NCBI GenBank assembly: GCA_013215375.1
Contig: JABSRB010000037.1
Span: 11,835-55,616, forward strand
Source of the DNA: Oceanospirillaceae bacterium
GTDB taxonomy: Bacteria > Pseudomonadota > Gammaproteobacteria > Pseudomonadales > Balneatricaceae
DNA: 43,782 bases
Reading direction: 5' to 3'
Positions within the stretch are counted from its first letter, which is position 1; every line of letters starts with the position of its first letter. A program made the translations under genes and the position numbers. This document shows positions 15,686-24,497 of the stretch, piece after piece. Under the pieces are notes generated by a model that saw nothing but the letters and a program-made list of their open reading frames with translations, did no database searches and was not told where the DNA came from.

Positions 15686-17002
15686 TCAATTCCCCGCTAG
15701 TCGTTTTTGCATATTTTTACGGTAGATAAACCAGCTAATGATGCCCGCTGCAAAATTACCTAGGCTGGCTCCAATAAAGAGGCCGGTAATCCCCGCTAAT
15801 TGTGAACCTATCCACAGCAGGGGTAGGTAACACACAAACAACCGCACTAGTGAAATATACAGTGCCTGAGCGGGAACCCCGATCGCATTACAAGATGAGA
15901 CCATAATCATGCATACGCCAAGTGGCATGTAACTGATGGGCAAAAAGTAGAAGTAGTCTTGTAGGATAGTAATAATGCCAGCGTCCGTGGTTAGCACTGT
16001 TGCGATAGGGCGTGCACTTAACCATAAAATAATAGCGATAACCAACTGCCAAACAATAATGAAGCTGATCGCCATTTTTACTAGCTGATCTATTTGTACA
16101 AAATCTCCGCTACCTTTTAATTTTCCTATCATCGCCGGGAGTGACATGGTCATTGCCAGTACAATCATGATAGAAAAAAGCTCTAAACGATATCCTAAAC
16201 CCCATGCAGCGATGACTTGTTCGCCAAAACTAGATACTAGTGTTGTGGTTATGAGCGCTGTCACTGGCGGGGCAAATTGAGACAACATCGAGGGGGTCAT
16301 AAAAGAAAATAGCTTGTTAATTCCCGCTTTTGCCTCTGCTAAATATTTAGGCCATGCCAGCATCTTATTTTTCAAAATGTTGTGATAAATGATGATACAG
16401 CCGATGCTGAACGCGACGACTGTGGCCCAGGCTGCACCAGCGATACCCCATTTGAAGGTGAAGATAAATAGCGGGTCTAATAACACATTGATGATGCTGG
16501 TTAGCACCATCACCATACCGGGCAAAAACGTTTTTCCTTGAGCGCGATAAATACTGTAGCCAAAGTAGAGCATGGCGCCTAAAGCACTACTAATCAGCCA
16601 AGGTGTCCAATAGGCGGCAAAGATGGGCAGCAGTGAAGTATTAGCGCCCAACAACTGGGCAATAAATTGCTGGTTAATCCCCAAGGTTAAGGTAAGTATT
16701 AAAATCAAGAAAAAACCAGTGCCTATCACTAAAGCGGCCAGCTCTTTAGCGTGTTCCGTTTTATTAGCGCCAATTGCCGTCGATATAATAGTGGTTGCGG
16801 CAATGCCTAAGCCGACTTGCACACCAATAATTAACTGATGGATAGCGATAGTAAAACCGACGACTGCTAAGGGTTTAGCACCGAGCTGACCAATAAAAGC
16901 GCTATCTACTAGTTGATAACTCATCATCGCTAATAAGCCAATTAACATTGGCCAAGTCATGTCAAATAATTGATGACTAAGGGATTTAACTTTATTGCCC
17001 AT
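15686..17002 (-). CDS. MATE family efflux transporter
   Basis: A 438-residue, roughly 12-helix inner-membrane antiporter. The N-terminal MTWPMLIGLLAMMSYQLVDSAFIGQLG followed by KPLAVVGFTIAI is the classic MATE opening, and the second half repeats the fold. Length is typical (about 440-460). Such proteins export cationic drugs or metabolites using H+ or Na+ gradients; the substrate is unknown. AAGGATA precedes the ATG. It is divergent from the H-NOX operon, with 200 bp between them that presumably holds both promoters. Confidence 0.92.
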   Translation of the reverse strand: MGNKVKSLSHQLFDMTWPMLIGLLAMMSYQLVDSAFIGQLGAKPLAVVGFTIAIHQLIIGVQVGLGIAATTIISTAIGANKTEHAKELAALVIGTGFFLILILTLTLGINQQFIAQLLGANTSLLPIFAAYWTPWLISSALGAMLYFGYSIYRAQGKTFLPGMVMVLTSIINVLLDPLFIFTFKWGIAGAAWATVVAFSIGCIIIYHNILKNKMLAWPKYLAEAKAGINKLFSFMTPSMLSQFAPPVTALITTTLVSSFGEQVIAAWGLGYRLELFSIMIVLAMTMSLPAMIGKLKGSGDFVQIDQLVKMAISFIIVWQLVIAIILWLSARPIATVLTTDAGIITILQDYFYFLPISYMPLGVCMIMVSSCNAIGVPAQALYISLVRLFVCYLPLLWIGSQLAGITGLFIGASLGNFAAGIISWFIYRKNMQKRLAGN

Positions 17003-17202
17003 TCTTATCCTTTTAAACCTTCAAAAATGCGCTAAAGGGTAGCTAACAAACTACTCGCAGCCAACCCATTTAAAGTATTTATACGCTTAATCAGATGTAT
17101 TTGTGGGTTTTTTTTAAGCTCTGCTATGCTTTATCTATTCTAGTGAAAGAACAGCTAATTATATAAAAACAAAAAAGCCTAAGCTGCTTAGAGGAAAATT
17201 CC

Positions 17203-17766
17203 ATGATGGGGCAAATTTTTACTGAGCTGTTAGAGTTAGTTGAGAGCAAATATGGCTATGAGATAGTTGATCAGTTGCTAACCAACTCAAAATTGCACTC
17301 TGGTGGAAGTTATACTGCTGTGGGGACATACAACCACATTGAATTATTAATTTTAGTGACTAATTTAAGTGAGATTATTAATAAACCCATTAGTGAACTA
17401 GTGACTGAATTTGGTGAGGGTATTTTCATTAAGCTACTGACTTCTCATCCACAAATATCTGCAAATATTACCGATTCATTTGATTTATTAAGTAAAATTG
17501 ATAGCTATATCCATGTAGAGGTTGCCAAGCTTTATCCCAATGCGCAGTTACCCACTTTTAAATTTGTACAGCTCAGTGAGAACCAAGTACGACTGCATTA
17601 CTCTTCAACGCGACCCTTTGCCAGTTTCGCCGAAGGATTGTTACTGGGCTGTGCGCTGTATTTTAATGAGCAATTTCAGATCACTCGCCTACCTGATCCT
17701 AATAGCAGTGAGATGAACGTTACCTTTGATATTGTTCGCACTAAATTAACACCTGCTCATGGATGA
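17203..17766 (+). CDS. H-NOX haem nitric-oxide-binding sensor protein
   Basis: A 187-residue stand-alone H-NOX domain. The proximal haem ligand is His104 in YIHVEVAKLYP, followed by the typical LPTF. The haem-propionate motif YxSxR is present as YSSTR (133-137). The N terminus (GQIFTELLELVESKYGYEIVD) also fits the family. In facultative bacteria these soluble proteins bind NO at picomolar to nanomolar levels and control a partner enzyme. The partner here is clearly the overlapping GGDEF-EAL gene (8-base overlap at 17759-17766). A GAGGA ribosome-binding site lies seven bases before the first of two ATG codons. Confidence 0.9.
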   Translation: MMGQIFTELLELVESKYGYEIVDQLLTNSKLHSGGSYTAVGTYNHIELLILVTNLSEIINKPISELVTEFGEGIFIKLLTSHPQISANITDSFDLLSKIDSYIHVEVAKLYPNAQLPTFKFVQLSENQVRLHYSSTRPFASFAEGLLLGCALYFNEQFQITRLPDPNSSEMNVTFDIVRTKLTPAHG

Positions 17767-19720
17767 TAACAAGGCAACCATTGCCATGCTTGAGCGCCGC
17801 GTGGCGCGCGAAATTAAAGCGCGTAAACAATCGGAAGAGATTTTAAACCAAAAGAGCTTGGAACTTTACAAAGCCAATCTGGCGTTGGTTGATAGTAATC
17901 AAGCTTTAGATTTGAGGGTCAAAGAGCGTACTCAAGCGCTGGAGTTGGCGAAGAAAAATGCTGAACAGCAACTGGCATTAAATGAAAATGCTAACGATAG
18001 ATTTACCTTGGCGATGCTCGCATCATCAGCGGGTATATGGGAAAAAAATATTATAGATGACACTTGGTATTTCTCGGATCGGTTGATTAGGTTATTAGGA
18101 TATAACGAGGCGCAGCTGATTGAGTGTTTTGATCAGTTTTCATTTGTCCATCCTCAAGACTTACGCAATTTAAAATCCAAAGTGATTAAACATGTTAAAC
18201 GCGGCGCTGTATTAGATGTTGAGTGCCGGATTTTAACAGGTAGTGGTTATTACAAATGGTTTTGGATAGTCGGTCAGGCGAAGTGGAATGCTAAAGGTAA
18301 GTTTACCCGTATAGCAGGCTCTTTCAGCGATATTGATGAGAGGGTTGAGAATGCTAAAACGATTCAGAAAATGGCCCATTACGATCATTTGACGCAAATT
18401 CCCAATAGAGAATTGTTTAATCAGCAACTAGATACAGCCATAGAGTTAGCGAGGGCACAGCAGAGTCAGCTTGCGGTGTTACTTATTGATCTCAATGATT
18501 TTAAATTAATCAATGATAGTTTAGGTCACAGCGTCGGTGATAAATTATTGCAGCATGTTGCGCATATGTTAAAACAGAGTATTGGGCCACAAGATTTAGT
18601 ATCTAGATTAGGCGGTGATGAATTTTCCATAGTACTGAAAAACATTACCGATACTGATCAGCTGATTTTTCGTTGTCGTAACATTCTTAAAGAGATAGAA
18701 ATTCCTATTACCGATAATGCTAATAGCTTGAGGGCTAAAATCAGTATCGGTGTGGCCCTTTATCCAGAGCATGGTGTTAATCGTGGGGAGTTATTATCGA
18801 ATGCTGATTTGGCTATGTACCAAGCCAAGAAAACTAAATCAAAGGGCAGTCAATTTTATCTATGTGAGCAGTCTCTGATTGACCAACTGGCGACAAGATC
18901 GCGTATAGGTAAAGATATTTACAAGGCAATAAAAAATCGTGAATTTTATATGATGTACCAGCCGTTTGTGGAGTTGGCTAGTGGCACTCATTATATGGTC
19001 GAGTCTTTAGTGCGATGGCAGCATCCGACCCTTGGTCTTATTTCCCCTGTTGATTTTATTCCCATCGCTGAAGAGTCCGGATTAATTGTTGAATTAGGAG
19101 AGCTGATTATAGAGATGGTGATCTCTAAAGTACCTAAGTTAATGCAGGGCAATGGCTTGGGGAGATTGTCTATTAATATATCAGCAGCGCATTTTTTGTC
19201 TCCCGGTTTTTTGCGCGTACTCACCGAGAATATCGATAAATATCCTGGATCCGCTAAGCATCTTTGTATAGAGATAACTGAAAGCGTGGTATTAGATAAT
19301 CTCGATTTAGCGAGAGTAGTTATCGATAAATTACATCGCTTAGGACTGCTGGTGAGTTTGGATGATTTTGGTACTGGCTATTCAAGCTTAAGTTATTTAC
19401 AAATATTGTCAGTAGATTCCCTGAAGCTGGATCGCAGTTTTATTGCGGATATAGATACTTGTAAAGATCGTAGAACCATTACAGAATCCATCATAAAACT
19501 GGCCCATTCATTAAATCTATACGTGGTTGCTGAGGGTGTAGAAAACAGTAAACAATTAGACTATCTTTTGGATTATAAATGTAATTATGTGCAGGGGAAT
19601 TATTTTTATGAACCTCTGAATGAAGATCAGCTTCTAGAAGTACAAGTGGATAGCTTGCATTATGAAGTATGGAATGATGAACATTCTGGTGAGGGGCCTA
19701 ATTATAAAGAACAGTTGTAA
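17759..19720 (+). CDS. H-NOX-associated PAS-GGDEF-EAL cyclic-di-GMP enzyme (HaCE type)
   Basis: A 653-residue cytoplasmic protein. It has an N-terminal coiled coil (about 1-80), a PAS domain (about 80-195), GGDEF (about 215-370; active site RLGGDEF at 283-289) and EAL (about 390-645). The diguanylate cyclase motif is intact, but the RxxD inhibitory site is degenerate (GPQD). In the EAL domain the signature is ESL (415-417), with NISAAHF, DDFGTGYSS (535-543) and EGVEN retained, so phosphodiesterase activity is likely. In HaCE systems of Shewanella and relatives, NO-bound H-NOX changes the cyclase/phosphodiesterase balance to alter biofilm behaviour. The same role is inferred here from adjacency and gene overlap. 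Confidence 0.92.
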   Translation: MDDNKATIAMLERRVAREIKARKQSEEILNQKSLELYKANLALVDSNQALDLRVKERTQALELAKKNAEQQLALNENANDRFTLAMLASSAGIWEKNIIDDTWYFSDRLIRLLGYNEAQLIECFDQFSFVHPQDLRNLKSKVIKHVKRGAVLDVECRILTGSGYYKWFWIVGQAKWNAKGKFTRIAGSFSDIDERVENAKTIQKMAHYDHLTQIPNRELFNQQLDTAIELARAQQSQLAVLLIDLNDFKLINDSLGHSVGDKLLQHVAHMLKQSIGPQDLVSRLGGDEFSIVLKNITDTDQLIFRCRNILKEIEIPITDNANSLRAKISIGVALYPEHGVNRGELLSNADLAMYQAKKTKSKGSQFYLCEQSLIDQLATRSRIGKDIYKAIKNREFYMMYQPFVELASGTHYMVESLVRWQHPTLGLISPVDFIPIAEESGLIVELGELIIEMVISKVPKLMQGNGLGRLSINISAAHFLSPGFLRVLTENIDKYPGSAKHLCIEITESVVLDNLDLARVVIDKLHRLGLLVSLDDFGTGYSSLSYLQILSVDSLKLDRSFIADIDTCKDRRTITESIIKLAHSLNLYVVAEGVENSKQLDYLLDYKCNYVQGNYFYEPLNEDQLLEVQVDSLHYEVWNDEHSGEGPNYKEQL

Positions 19721-19722
19721 AG

Positions 19723-19805
19723 GCCGTTTCTATGCTCAGTAGAAACGGCATATCGCGGCGCAAAGATGCCAAGGTGTGATAATCGCTTTAGCATTCGCTA
19801 AAGCG
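19723..19805. terminator. Paired stem-loops between convergent genes
   Basis: GCCGTTTCTA (19723-19732) pairs perfectly with TAGAAACGGC (19740-19749). A second perfect 9-bp stem, CGCTTTAGC / GCTAAAGCG, lies at 19784-19805. Both are between the HaCE gene and the convergent Lrp gene. They lack long T tracts, so termination is inferred from position and stem strength. Confidence 0.55.
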
Positions 19806-19866
19806 TTAAGGTGCATGCACTATTAAGTGTGATGTAGTCGTTAGTGGCAGCGCTAAAAGCTGATTA

Positions 19867-20334
19867 TTATAAAAGTGGTAATCGGCTAGAAGATTTTAGT
19901 TCTCTGAGGGAAATATTAGATCGAATGGCTGAAATCCCCGGAAGTTTCCTTAAAACACTATCGACAAAGTTGCTGTAGTCATCTAAGTCTTTGGCGACAA
20001 CTTGTAATAAAAAATCAGCTTCTCCAGTGGTGTTGTGACAGGAAAGTACATTGTCATTGTTAATAATAATGGCTTCGAAGTCGCTGGTGGTCTGTTCATC
20101 GTGTTCTGTAAGGGTAAGTTGCACAAAAGCCATTACCCCAAAGCCAAGTTTGCGCCGATCAAGATTAGCTTGATAGCTTTCAATATAACCTTCTTCCTCG
20201 AGTTTTTTTAATCGGCGCCAGCAAGGAGTCTCGCTTAGTGATACTTGTGTCGCTAACTTTGAATTACTGATCCTTCCGTCGCTTTGTAGCTGATTTAAGA
20301 TGTTTAGATCTATTTTGTTTAGTTTATTCGGCAC
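19867..20334 (-). CDS. Lrp/AsnC family transcriptional regulator
   Basis: A 155-residue regulator. The N-terminal HTH (LNKIDLNILNQLQSDGRIS, then LATQVSLSETPCWRRLKKLE and EEGYIESYQANLD) is followed by the RAM/ACT-like effector domain (about 65-150, with HNTTGEADFLLQVV). It starts with GTG (20334), with AAGG about nine bases before; no in-frame ATG is available at the family start. The effector is probably an amino acid. A near-palindrome just upstream (20349-20372) suggests autoregulation. It could also act on the divergently oriented alcohol dehydrogenase gene. Confidence 0.92.
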   Translation of the reverse strand: MPNKLNKIDLNILNQLQSDGRISNSKLATQVSLSETPCWRRLKKLEEEGYIESYQANLDRRKLGFGVMAFVQLTLTEHDEQTTSDFEAIIINNDNVLSCHNTTGEADFLLQVVAKDLDDYSNFVDSVLRKLPGISAIRSNISLRELKSSSRLPLL

Positions 20335-20348
20335 AGCATATTACCTTC

Positions 20349-20372
20349 TATGATTTTCCATATGAAATCATA
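20349..20372. promoter_or_regulatory. Dyad upstream of Lrp-family gene
   Basis: TATGATTT (20349-20356) and AAATCATA (20365-20372) form a perfect 8-bp inverted repeat with an eight-base centre, 15 bp before the GTG start. It is a plausible autoregulatory operator. Confidence 0.45.
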
Positions 20373-20687
20373 TTTCTGTTGTTAGCATTTATCAAGTATA
20401 AATTTATGGGTTCTTTTATATGTAAGAATAATATGGAAATATTATTACACTTAGCGACTGTTTTTGGGCGGAATCTTCCTGTTTGTTGCGATATGAACCG
20501 GAAAATAGCAAAGTAATTTCAATGCTGAGTTGTACAATATAAGTACAATTAAAGGTTTCTAGTCTAAGTTGATTCTGTCAGATATGCCTTTAATAAAGAG
20601 AGAAAAAGCCTGAGGCCTTGATGCAATTATTAGGCATAACAAGCAGAGCTCCAATCTAATAAATTATATTTTTAAAAAGAGGTGATG
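20373..20687. other. Intergenic region between Lrp gene and alcohol dehydrogenase
   Basis: About 315 bp with no coding sequence. It contains a second dyad, TTGTAC (20530-20535) and GTACAA (20543-20548) with a seven-base AT-rich centre, 140 bp before the dehydrogenase start. No promoter hexamers stand out clearly. Confidence 0.35.
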
Positions 20688-21728
20688 ATGAAAGCCGTTG
20701 TCTACGAGAGTTTTGGCAGTACACCAAAAATAATGACTGTTGCTGATCCAAGCCCAAAAGAACATGGGGTGGTGGTAAAAGTTGCAGCGACTGGAGTATG
20801 TCGCAGTGATTGGCATGGCTGGATGGGCCATGATCCAGATATTGAGCTACCCCACGTACCAGGGCATGAGTTTGCGGGCATTATAGAGGCTATTGGTAGC
20901 GATGTGAGTCGCTTTAAGGTGGGAGAACGTGTCACTGTTCCTTTCATCAGTGCCTGTGGTTTTTGTGCAGATTGTCACAGTGGTAATCATCAAGTCTGTG
21001 GTAACCAAACACAGCCGGGATTTACCCATTGGGGCTCGTTTGCTGAGTATGTCGCTCTCGACCATGCTGATGTCAATTTAGTCACGCTTCCTGAGAACCT
21101 AGACTTTGTCACCGCGGCAAGCTTGGGGTGTCGGTTTGTAACCTCATTTCGCGCCGTTATCGATCAGGGGCAAGTGAGTGCAGGTCAGTGGGTTGCAGTG
21201 CATGGTTGTGGCGGTGTAGGGCTCTCTGCGGTGATGATTGCCAGCGCCGCAGGTGCCAATGTTATTGCTATTGATATTGCAGAGGCGAACTTGGCATTAG
21301 CCAGCTCTCTTGGTGCTGTTGCCTGTATAAATGGCAATAGCGTGACAGATGTGAGTGGGGCGATAAAAGAAATCACTAAAGGGGGCGCTCACGTCTCTTT
21401 AGATGCACTGGGTCATCCTATCACCTGCGTCAATTCAATCAAGAGTTTACGCAAGCGAGGCAAACATATACAAGTGGGGTTACTGCTGGCCGATCAGGCA
21501 AACCCAAAGATACCTATGGATATGGTGATAGGTAATGAGCTGGAAATTATCGGCAGTCACGGTATGCAGGCGCACCGTTATCCTGCGATGTTAGCCATGC
21601 TGCAATCAGGTAAGTTACAACCTGAAAAGCTACTGGGGCGCACTATTAGTTTGGAGCAATCAATAGCAGTGCTGACGAATATGGATAAAACCAGTTTACC
21701 TGGCGTAACGGTGGTGACGCAATTTTAA
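20688..21728 (+). CDS. Zinc-dependent alcohol dehydrogenase (MDR family)
   Basis: A 346-residue medium-chain dehydrogenase/reductase. Catalytic zinc ligands are Cys38 (GVCRSDWHG) and His60-Glu61 (PGHEFAG). The structural zinc lobe has the four cysteines of [17 protein letters not shown]. The Rossmann motif is [10 protein letters not shown], followed by [13 protein letters not shown], whose acidic residue favours NAD over NADP. Three possible starts lie in tandem (GTG 20682, ATG 20685, ATG 20688). AAGAGG is best spaced, at five bases, from the ATG at 20688, giving the usual MKAVVY start. The alcohol/aldehyde substrate is unknown. Confidence 0.9.
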   Translation: MKAVVYESFGSTPKIMTVADPSPKEHGVVVKVAATGVCRSDWHGWMGHDPDIELPHVPGHEFAGIIEAIGSDVSRFKVGERVTVPFISACGFCADCHSGNHQVCGNQTQPGFTHWGSFAEYVALDHADVNLVTLPENLDFVTAASLGCRFVTSFRAVIDQGQVSAGQWVAVHGCGGVGLSAVMIASAAGANVIAIDIAEANLALASSLGAVACINGNSVTDVSGAIKEITKGGAHVSLDALGHPITCVNSIKSLRKRGKHIQVGLLLADQANPKIPMDMVIGNELEIIGSHGMQAHRYPAMLAMLQSGKLQPEKLLGRTISLEQSIAVLTNMDKTSLPGVTVVTQF

Positions 21729-22064
21729 GAGTGGAGAATGAGGTGCACCGCTTAAGTGCTCAAACAGCCATGGGAGCAGGATAATTAGTATTATCTTCTA
21801 AGCATCGCTTGGTGAGTTAAGAACACTGATCAGCAGCGGGTATGAATTTAAGCACGCTTAATTCCTTGCAGCGCATAAATTTATCGACACTGTCGCAGTT
21901 ACTGCTAATACTGCTAATACTGCTCATCTACAAGCGATGAGGCTGGGTGATTAATCGAGAATAATGATCGCTGCAAGCCAAGACTGTTTTAACTCAGTAG
22001 AATTGGCCGCAGTGTATTCATCTGTCACAGTCAGGCTTTCAGGTGATTGATAAGATATTTAAAT
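21729..22064. other. Intergenic region between convergent genes
   Basis: A 336-bp stretch between the alcohol dehydrogenase and the minus-strand VWA gene, with no recognisable gene and no strong terminator. It contains a short tandem array of the 9-mer TACTGCTAA, just under three copies, at 21900-21926. Confidence 0.35.
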
Positions 22065-23240
22065 TCATTTCGATAGTGCATTAATCCCATCACTCATGCC
22101 CTCAAGCGTCAGCGGGAACATACGTCCTGCTAATTGTTGCTCTATGGCCTTGGTGGTGTGGGTGTACTGCCACTGATCGATAGGGGTTGGATTTAGCCAG
22201 ATGGCTTTGTTCCAAGTATTTAAAATTCTACCCAACCAAACTTCTCCCGTTTCCTCATTCATGTGCTCGACACTGCCGTAAGGGCTAAATAGCTCGTAGG
22301 GTGACATTGCGGCATCGCCGATAAAAATAACTTTGTAATCGGAGCCGTAACTATTGATTACATCTAGTGTGGATAAAGTATCACTAAAACGGCGGCTGTT
22401 ATCGCGCCAGAGCTTTTCATAGACACAATTGTGAAAGTAGAAATATTCCAAGTGTTTAAATTCACTGCGCGCTGCAGAAAATAATTGCTCACAGAGGTGG
22501 ATGTAAGGGTCCATCGAACCCCCTATGTCTAAAAATAACAATACCTTAGTGGCGTTGTGTCGTTCAGGGATCATCTTGATATCTAAAAGCCCGGCATTAT
22601 CTGCAGTGCTTCTAATGGTATCTTCTAAATCTAGTTCATTGGCAGAACCACTGCGGGCAAATTGGCGTAGTTTACGCAGTGCCATCTTAATATTTCGAGT
22701 ACCCAGCGCCTGTTGATCATCTAAATTTTTAAACTCACGTTTTTCCCATACTTTTACCGCGCGCTGGTGAGTACTTTGACCGCCAATACGCACTCCTTCA
22801 GGGTTATAGCCACTGTTCCCAAAAGGGGAGGTGCCGCCGGTGCCCACCCATTTGTTACCACCAGCATGACGTTTTTGCTGCTCTTTTAAACGTTCGGCTA
22901 ATGTTTCCATTAATTTGTCGATGCCGCCGAGTGCTTTGATCTGCGCTTTATCTTCGTCACTGAGTTGTTTGATAAACTCTTTTTTCAACCAGTCTTCAGG
23001 TATCTCACTACTGGGGAATAATTCCAGTACTTCAATACCTTTAAAATAGTAGGCAAAAGCTTGATCGTAACGGTCGAAGTATTTCTCGTCTTTAATTAAG
23101 CAAACTCTGGCGAGAATGTAAAACTCATCGAGATCGGCAAACACCACTTTTTGCTTGAGTGCCTCAAGCAGCGTCAGCAATTCGTTAATGGAAACCGGAA
23201 TTTGAGCTTTGCGTAAAGTACTGAAGAAATCAATTAACAT
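22065..23240 (-). CDS. VWA domain-containing (CoxE-like) protein
   Basis: A 391-residue protein with an N-terminal helical region and a C-terminal von Willebrand A domain. The MIDAS-like motif FLDIGGSMD (about 233-241) is the DxGGSM form usual for this CoxE-like family. The sequence YFHNCVYEKLW and IFIGDAAMSP fit the later strands. A glycine-rich segment (GGNKWVGTGGTSPFGNSGYN) lies in the middle. The gene begins two bases after the MoxR-type ATPase stop, so the two form one operon. Such pairs act as metal-dependent chaperone or cofactor-insertion modules; the client is not identifiable here. Confidence 0.88.
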   Translation of the reverse strand: MLIDFFSTLRKAQIPVSINELLTLLEALKQKVVFADLDEFYILARVCLIKDEKYFDRYDQAFAYYFKGIEVLELFPSSEIPEDWLKKEFIKQLSDEDKAQIKALGGIDKLMETLAERLKEQQKRHAGGNKWVGTGGTSPFGNSGYNPEGVRIGGQSTHQRAVKVWEKREFKNLDDQQALGTRNIKMALRKLRQFARSGSANELDLEDTIRSTADNAGLLDIKMIPERHNATKVLLFLDIGGSMDPYIHLCEQLFSAARSEFKHLEYFYFHNCVYEKLWRDNSRRFSDTLSTLDVINSYGSDYKVIFIGDAAMSPYELFSPYGSVEHMNEETGEVWLGRILNTWNKAIWLNPTPIDQWQYTHTTKAIEQQLAGRMFPLTLEGMSDGINALSK

Positions 23241-23242
23241 GC

Positions 23243-24088
23243 TTAGCGCTTCTTGCGACGCGACATGAAAGCTAGGCGCTCTAACATATGTACGTCTTGT
23301 TCGTTTTTAAGCAGGGCACCATGTAAGGGTGGTATAGCATTGGTACTATCGGCGTTGCGCAGAACTTCAAGAGAGATGTTGTCTGCCATTAGCAGTTTTA
23401 ACCAATCGATGACTTCAGAGGTAGAAGGCTTCTTTTTTAGCCCGTTCACCGATCTAATGTCAAAGAAAATATCCAGTGCCTCTTTGACCAATTCGGTGTG
23501 CAAATCTGGATAGTGTACATCGACAATTTGCTGCATAGTGTCGCGATCAGGGAATTGGATGTAGTGGAAAAAGCAGCGACGTAAAAAGGCGTCTGGCAGC
23601 TCTTTTTCGTTGTTGGAGGTGATGATGATGATAGGGCGGTGTATCGCTTTAACCACCTCTCCTGTCTCGTAGACACTGAACTCCATTTGATCCAATTCAA
23701 CCAGTAGATCATTGGGAAATTCTATATCGGCTTTGTCTATTTCATCGATCAGTAAAACCACTTGCTCATCGGCGCAAAAGGCCTGCCAAAGCATACCCTT
23801 ACTTATATAATTGCCAATGTCTTGTACGCGCTCATCGCCCAGTTGCGAGTCTCGCAAGCGCGACACTGCATCGTATTCATAGAGTCCCTGTTGCGCTTTG
23901 GTGGTCGATTTAATATGCCAGCGCAATAATGGTTTACCCAAGGCGTTAGCGACTTCTTCAGCCAACATTGTTTTGCCGGTACCTGGTTCGCCTTTAATAA
24001 GTAGCGGACGCTGTAAAGTAATGGCTGCATTGACGGCTATTTGTAAATCCGTGGTCGCTACGTAAGTATCACTACCTTTAAATTGCAT
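23243..24088 (-). CDS. MoxR-family AAA+ ATPase
   Basis: A 281-residue AAA+ protein. Walker A is GEPGTGKT (33-40) and Walker B VVLLIDEID. The sensor 1 region is IITSNNEKELPDAFLRRC, with the arginine-finger pair in the LRRC stretch. The opening (YVATTDLQIAVNAAITLQRPLLIKG) is typical of the CoxD/MoxR branch. It is the first gene of a two-gene operon with the VWA protein; MoxR-VWA partners assemble or activate other protein complexes. Start ATG at 24088. Confidence 0.92.
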   Translation of the reverse strand: MQFKGSDTYVATTDLQIAVNAAITLQRPLLIKGEPGTGKTMLAEEVANALGKPLLRWHIKSTTKAQQGLYEYDAVSRLRDSQLGDERVQDIGNYISKGMLWQAFCADEQVVLLIDEIDKADIEFPNDLLVELDQMEFSVYETGEVVKAIHRPIIIITSNNEKELPDAFLRRCFFHYIQFPDRDTMQQIVDVHYPDLHTELVKEALDIFFDIRSVNGLKKKPSTSEVIDWLKLLMADNISLEVLRNADSTNAIPPLHGALLKNEQDVHMLERLAFMSRRKKR

Positions 24089-24497
24089 ATAAATGGATCC
24101 GTAAGATGATTTTATTGGGCAAGGATACTAGCAATTTTAATTTATAAAACCAACGAAATTTGTTGGTTTGTTTTAGGAGCTTGATCGAGAATAGCGATAG
24201 TAACGAGGGCGAGACTGTTTTAGATAAATATGGCGGTGATTTGAGGCGAACAAATTGTCTGGAACAATTTATCATGCCAGCCCCGCAGGGGTGAGGCATA
24301 GGATTTTTCGAATAATAGTGCGCTATTTAACGAAATTCAACGTTAAATTTAACCAAACAGACCAGTCCGCAGCAGATCAGTCTGCTCTAGGTCAGACTCC
24401 TTGTAAAACATCAGCAATATTTAATTGCTTGAGGTAAAATCCGCCATTATCTTGTTGTCTAAATATTCCCATTATTTTTTATTGAGTACCCCAGAAC
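24089..24497. other. Divergent intergenic region with adjacent hairpins
   Basis: A 409-bp region between the divergent MoxR operon and rluF. It has AAATTGT / ACAATTT (24252-24270, perfect 7-bp arms, five-base loop). Three bases on, ATGCC...GGCAT surrounds CCCC-GCA-GGGG (24274-24299). A smaller dyad AGCAGA / TCTGCT lies at 24371-24386. These may be a REP-like element or operators; no gene is apparent. Confidence 0.4.

Noticed and set aside
21900-21926. Tandem 9-mer repeat as a possible CRISPR or VNTR
   Set aside because: Fewer than three units of nine bases with no spacers; it is a trivial microrepeat.
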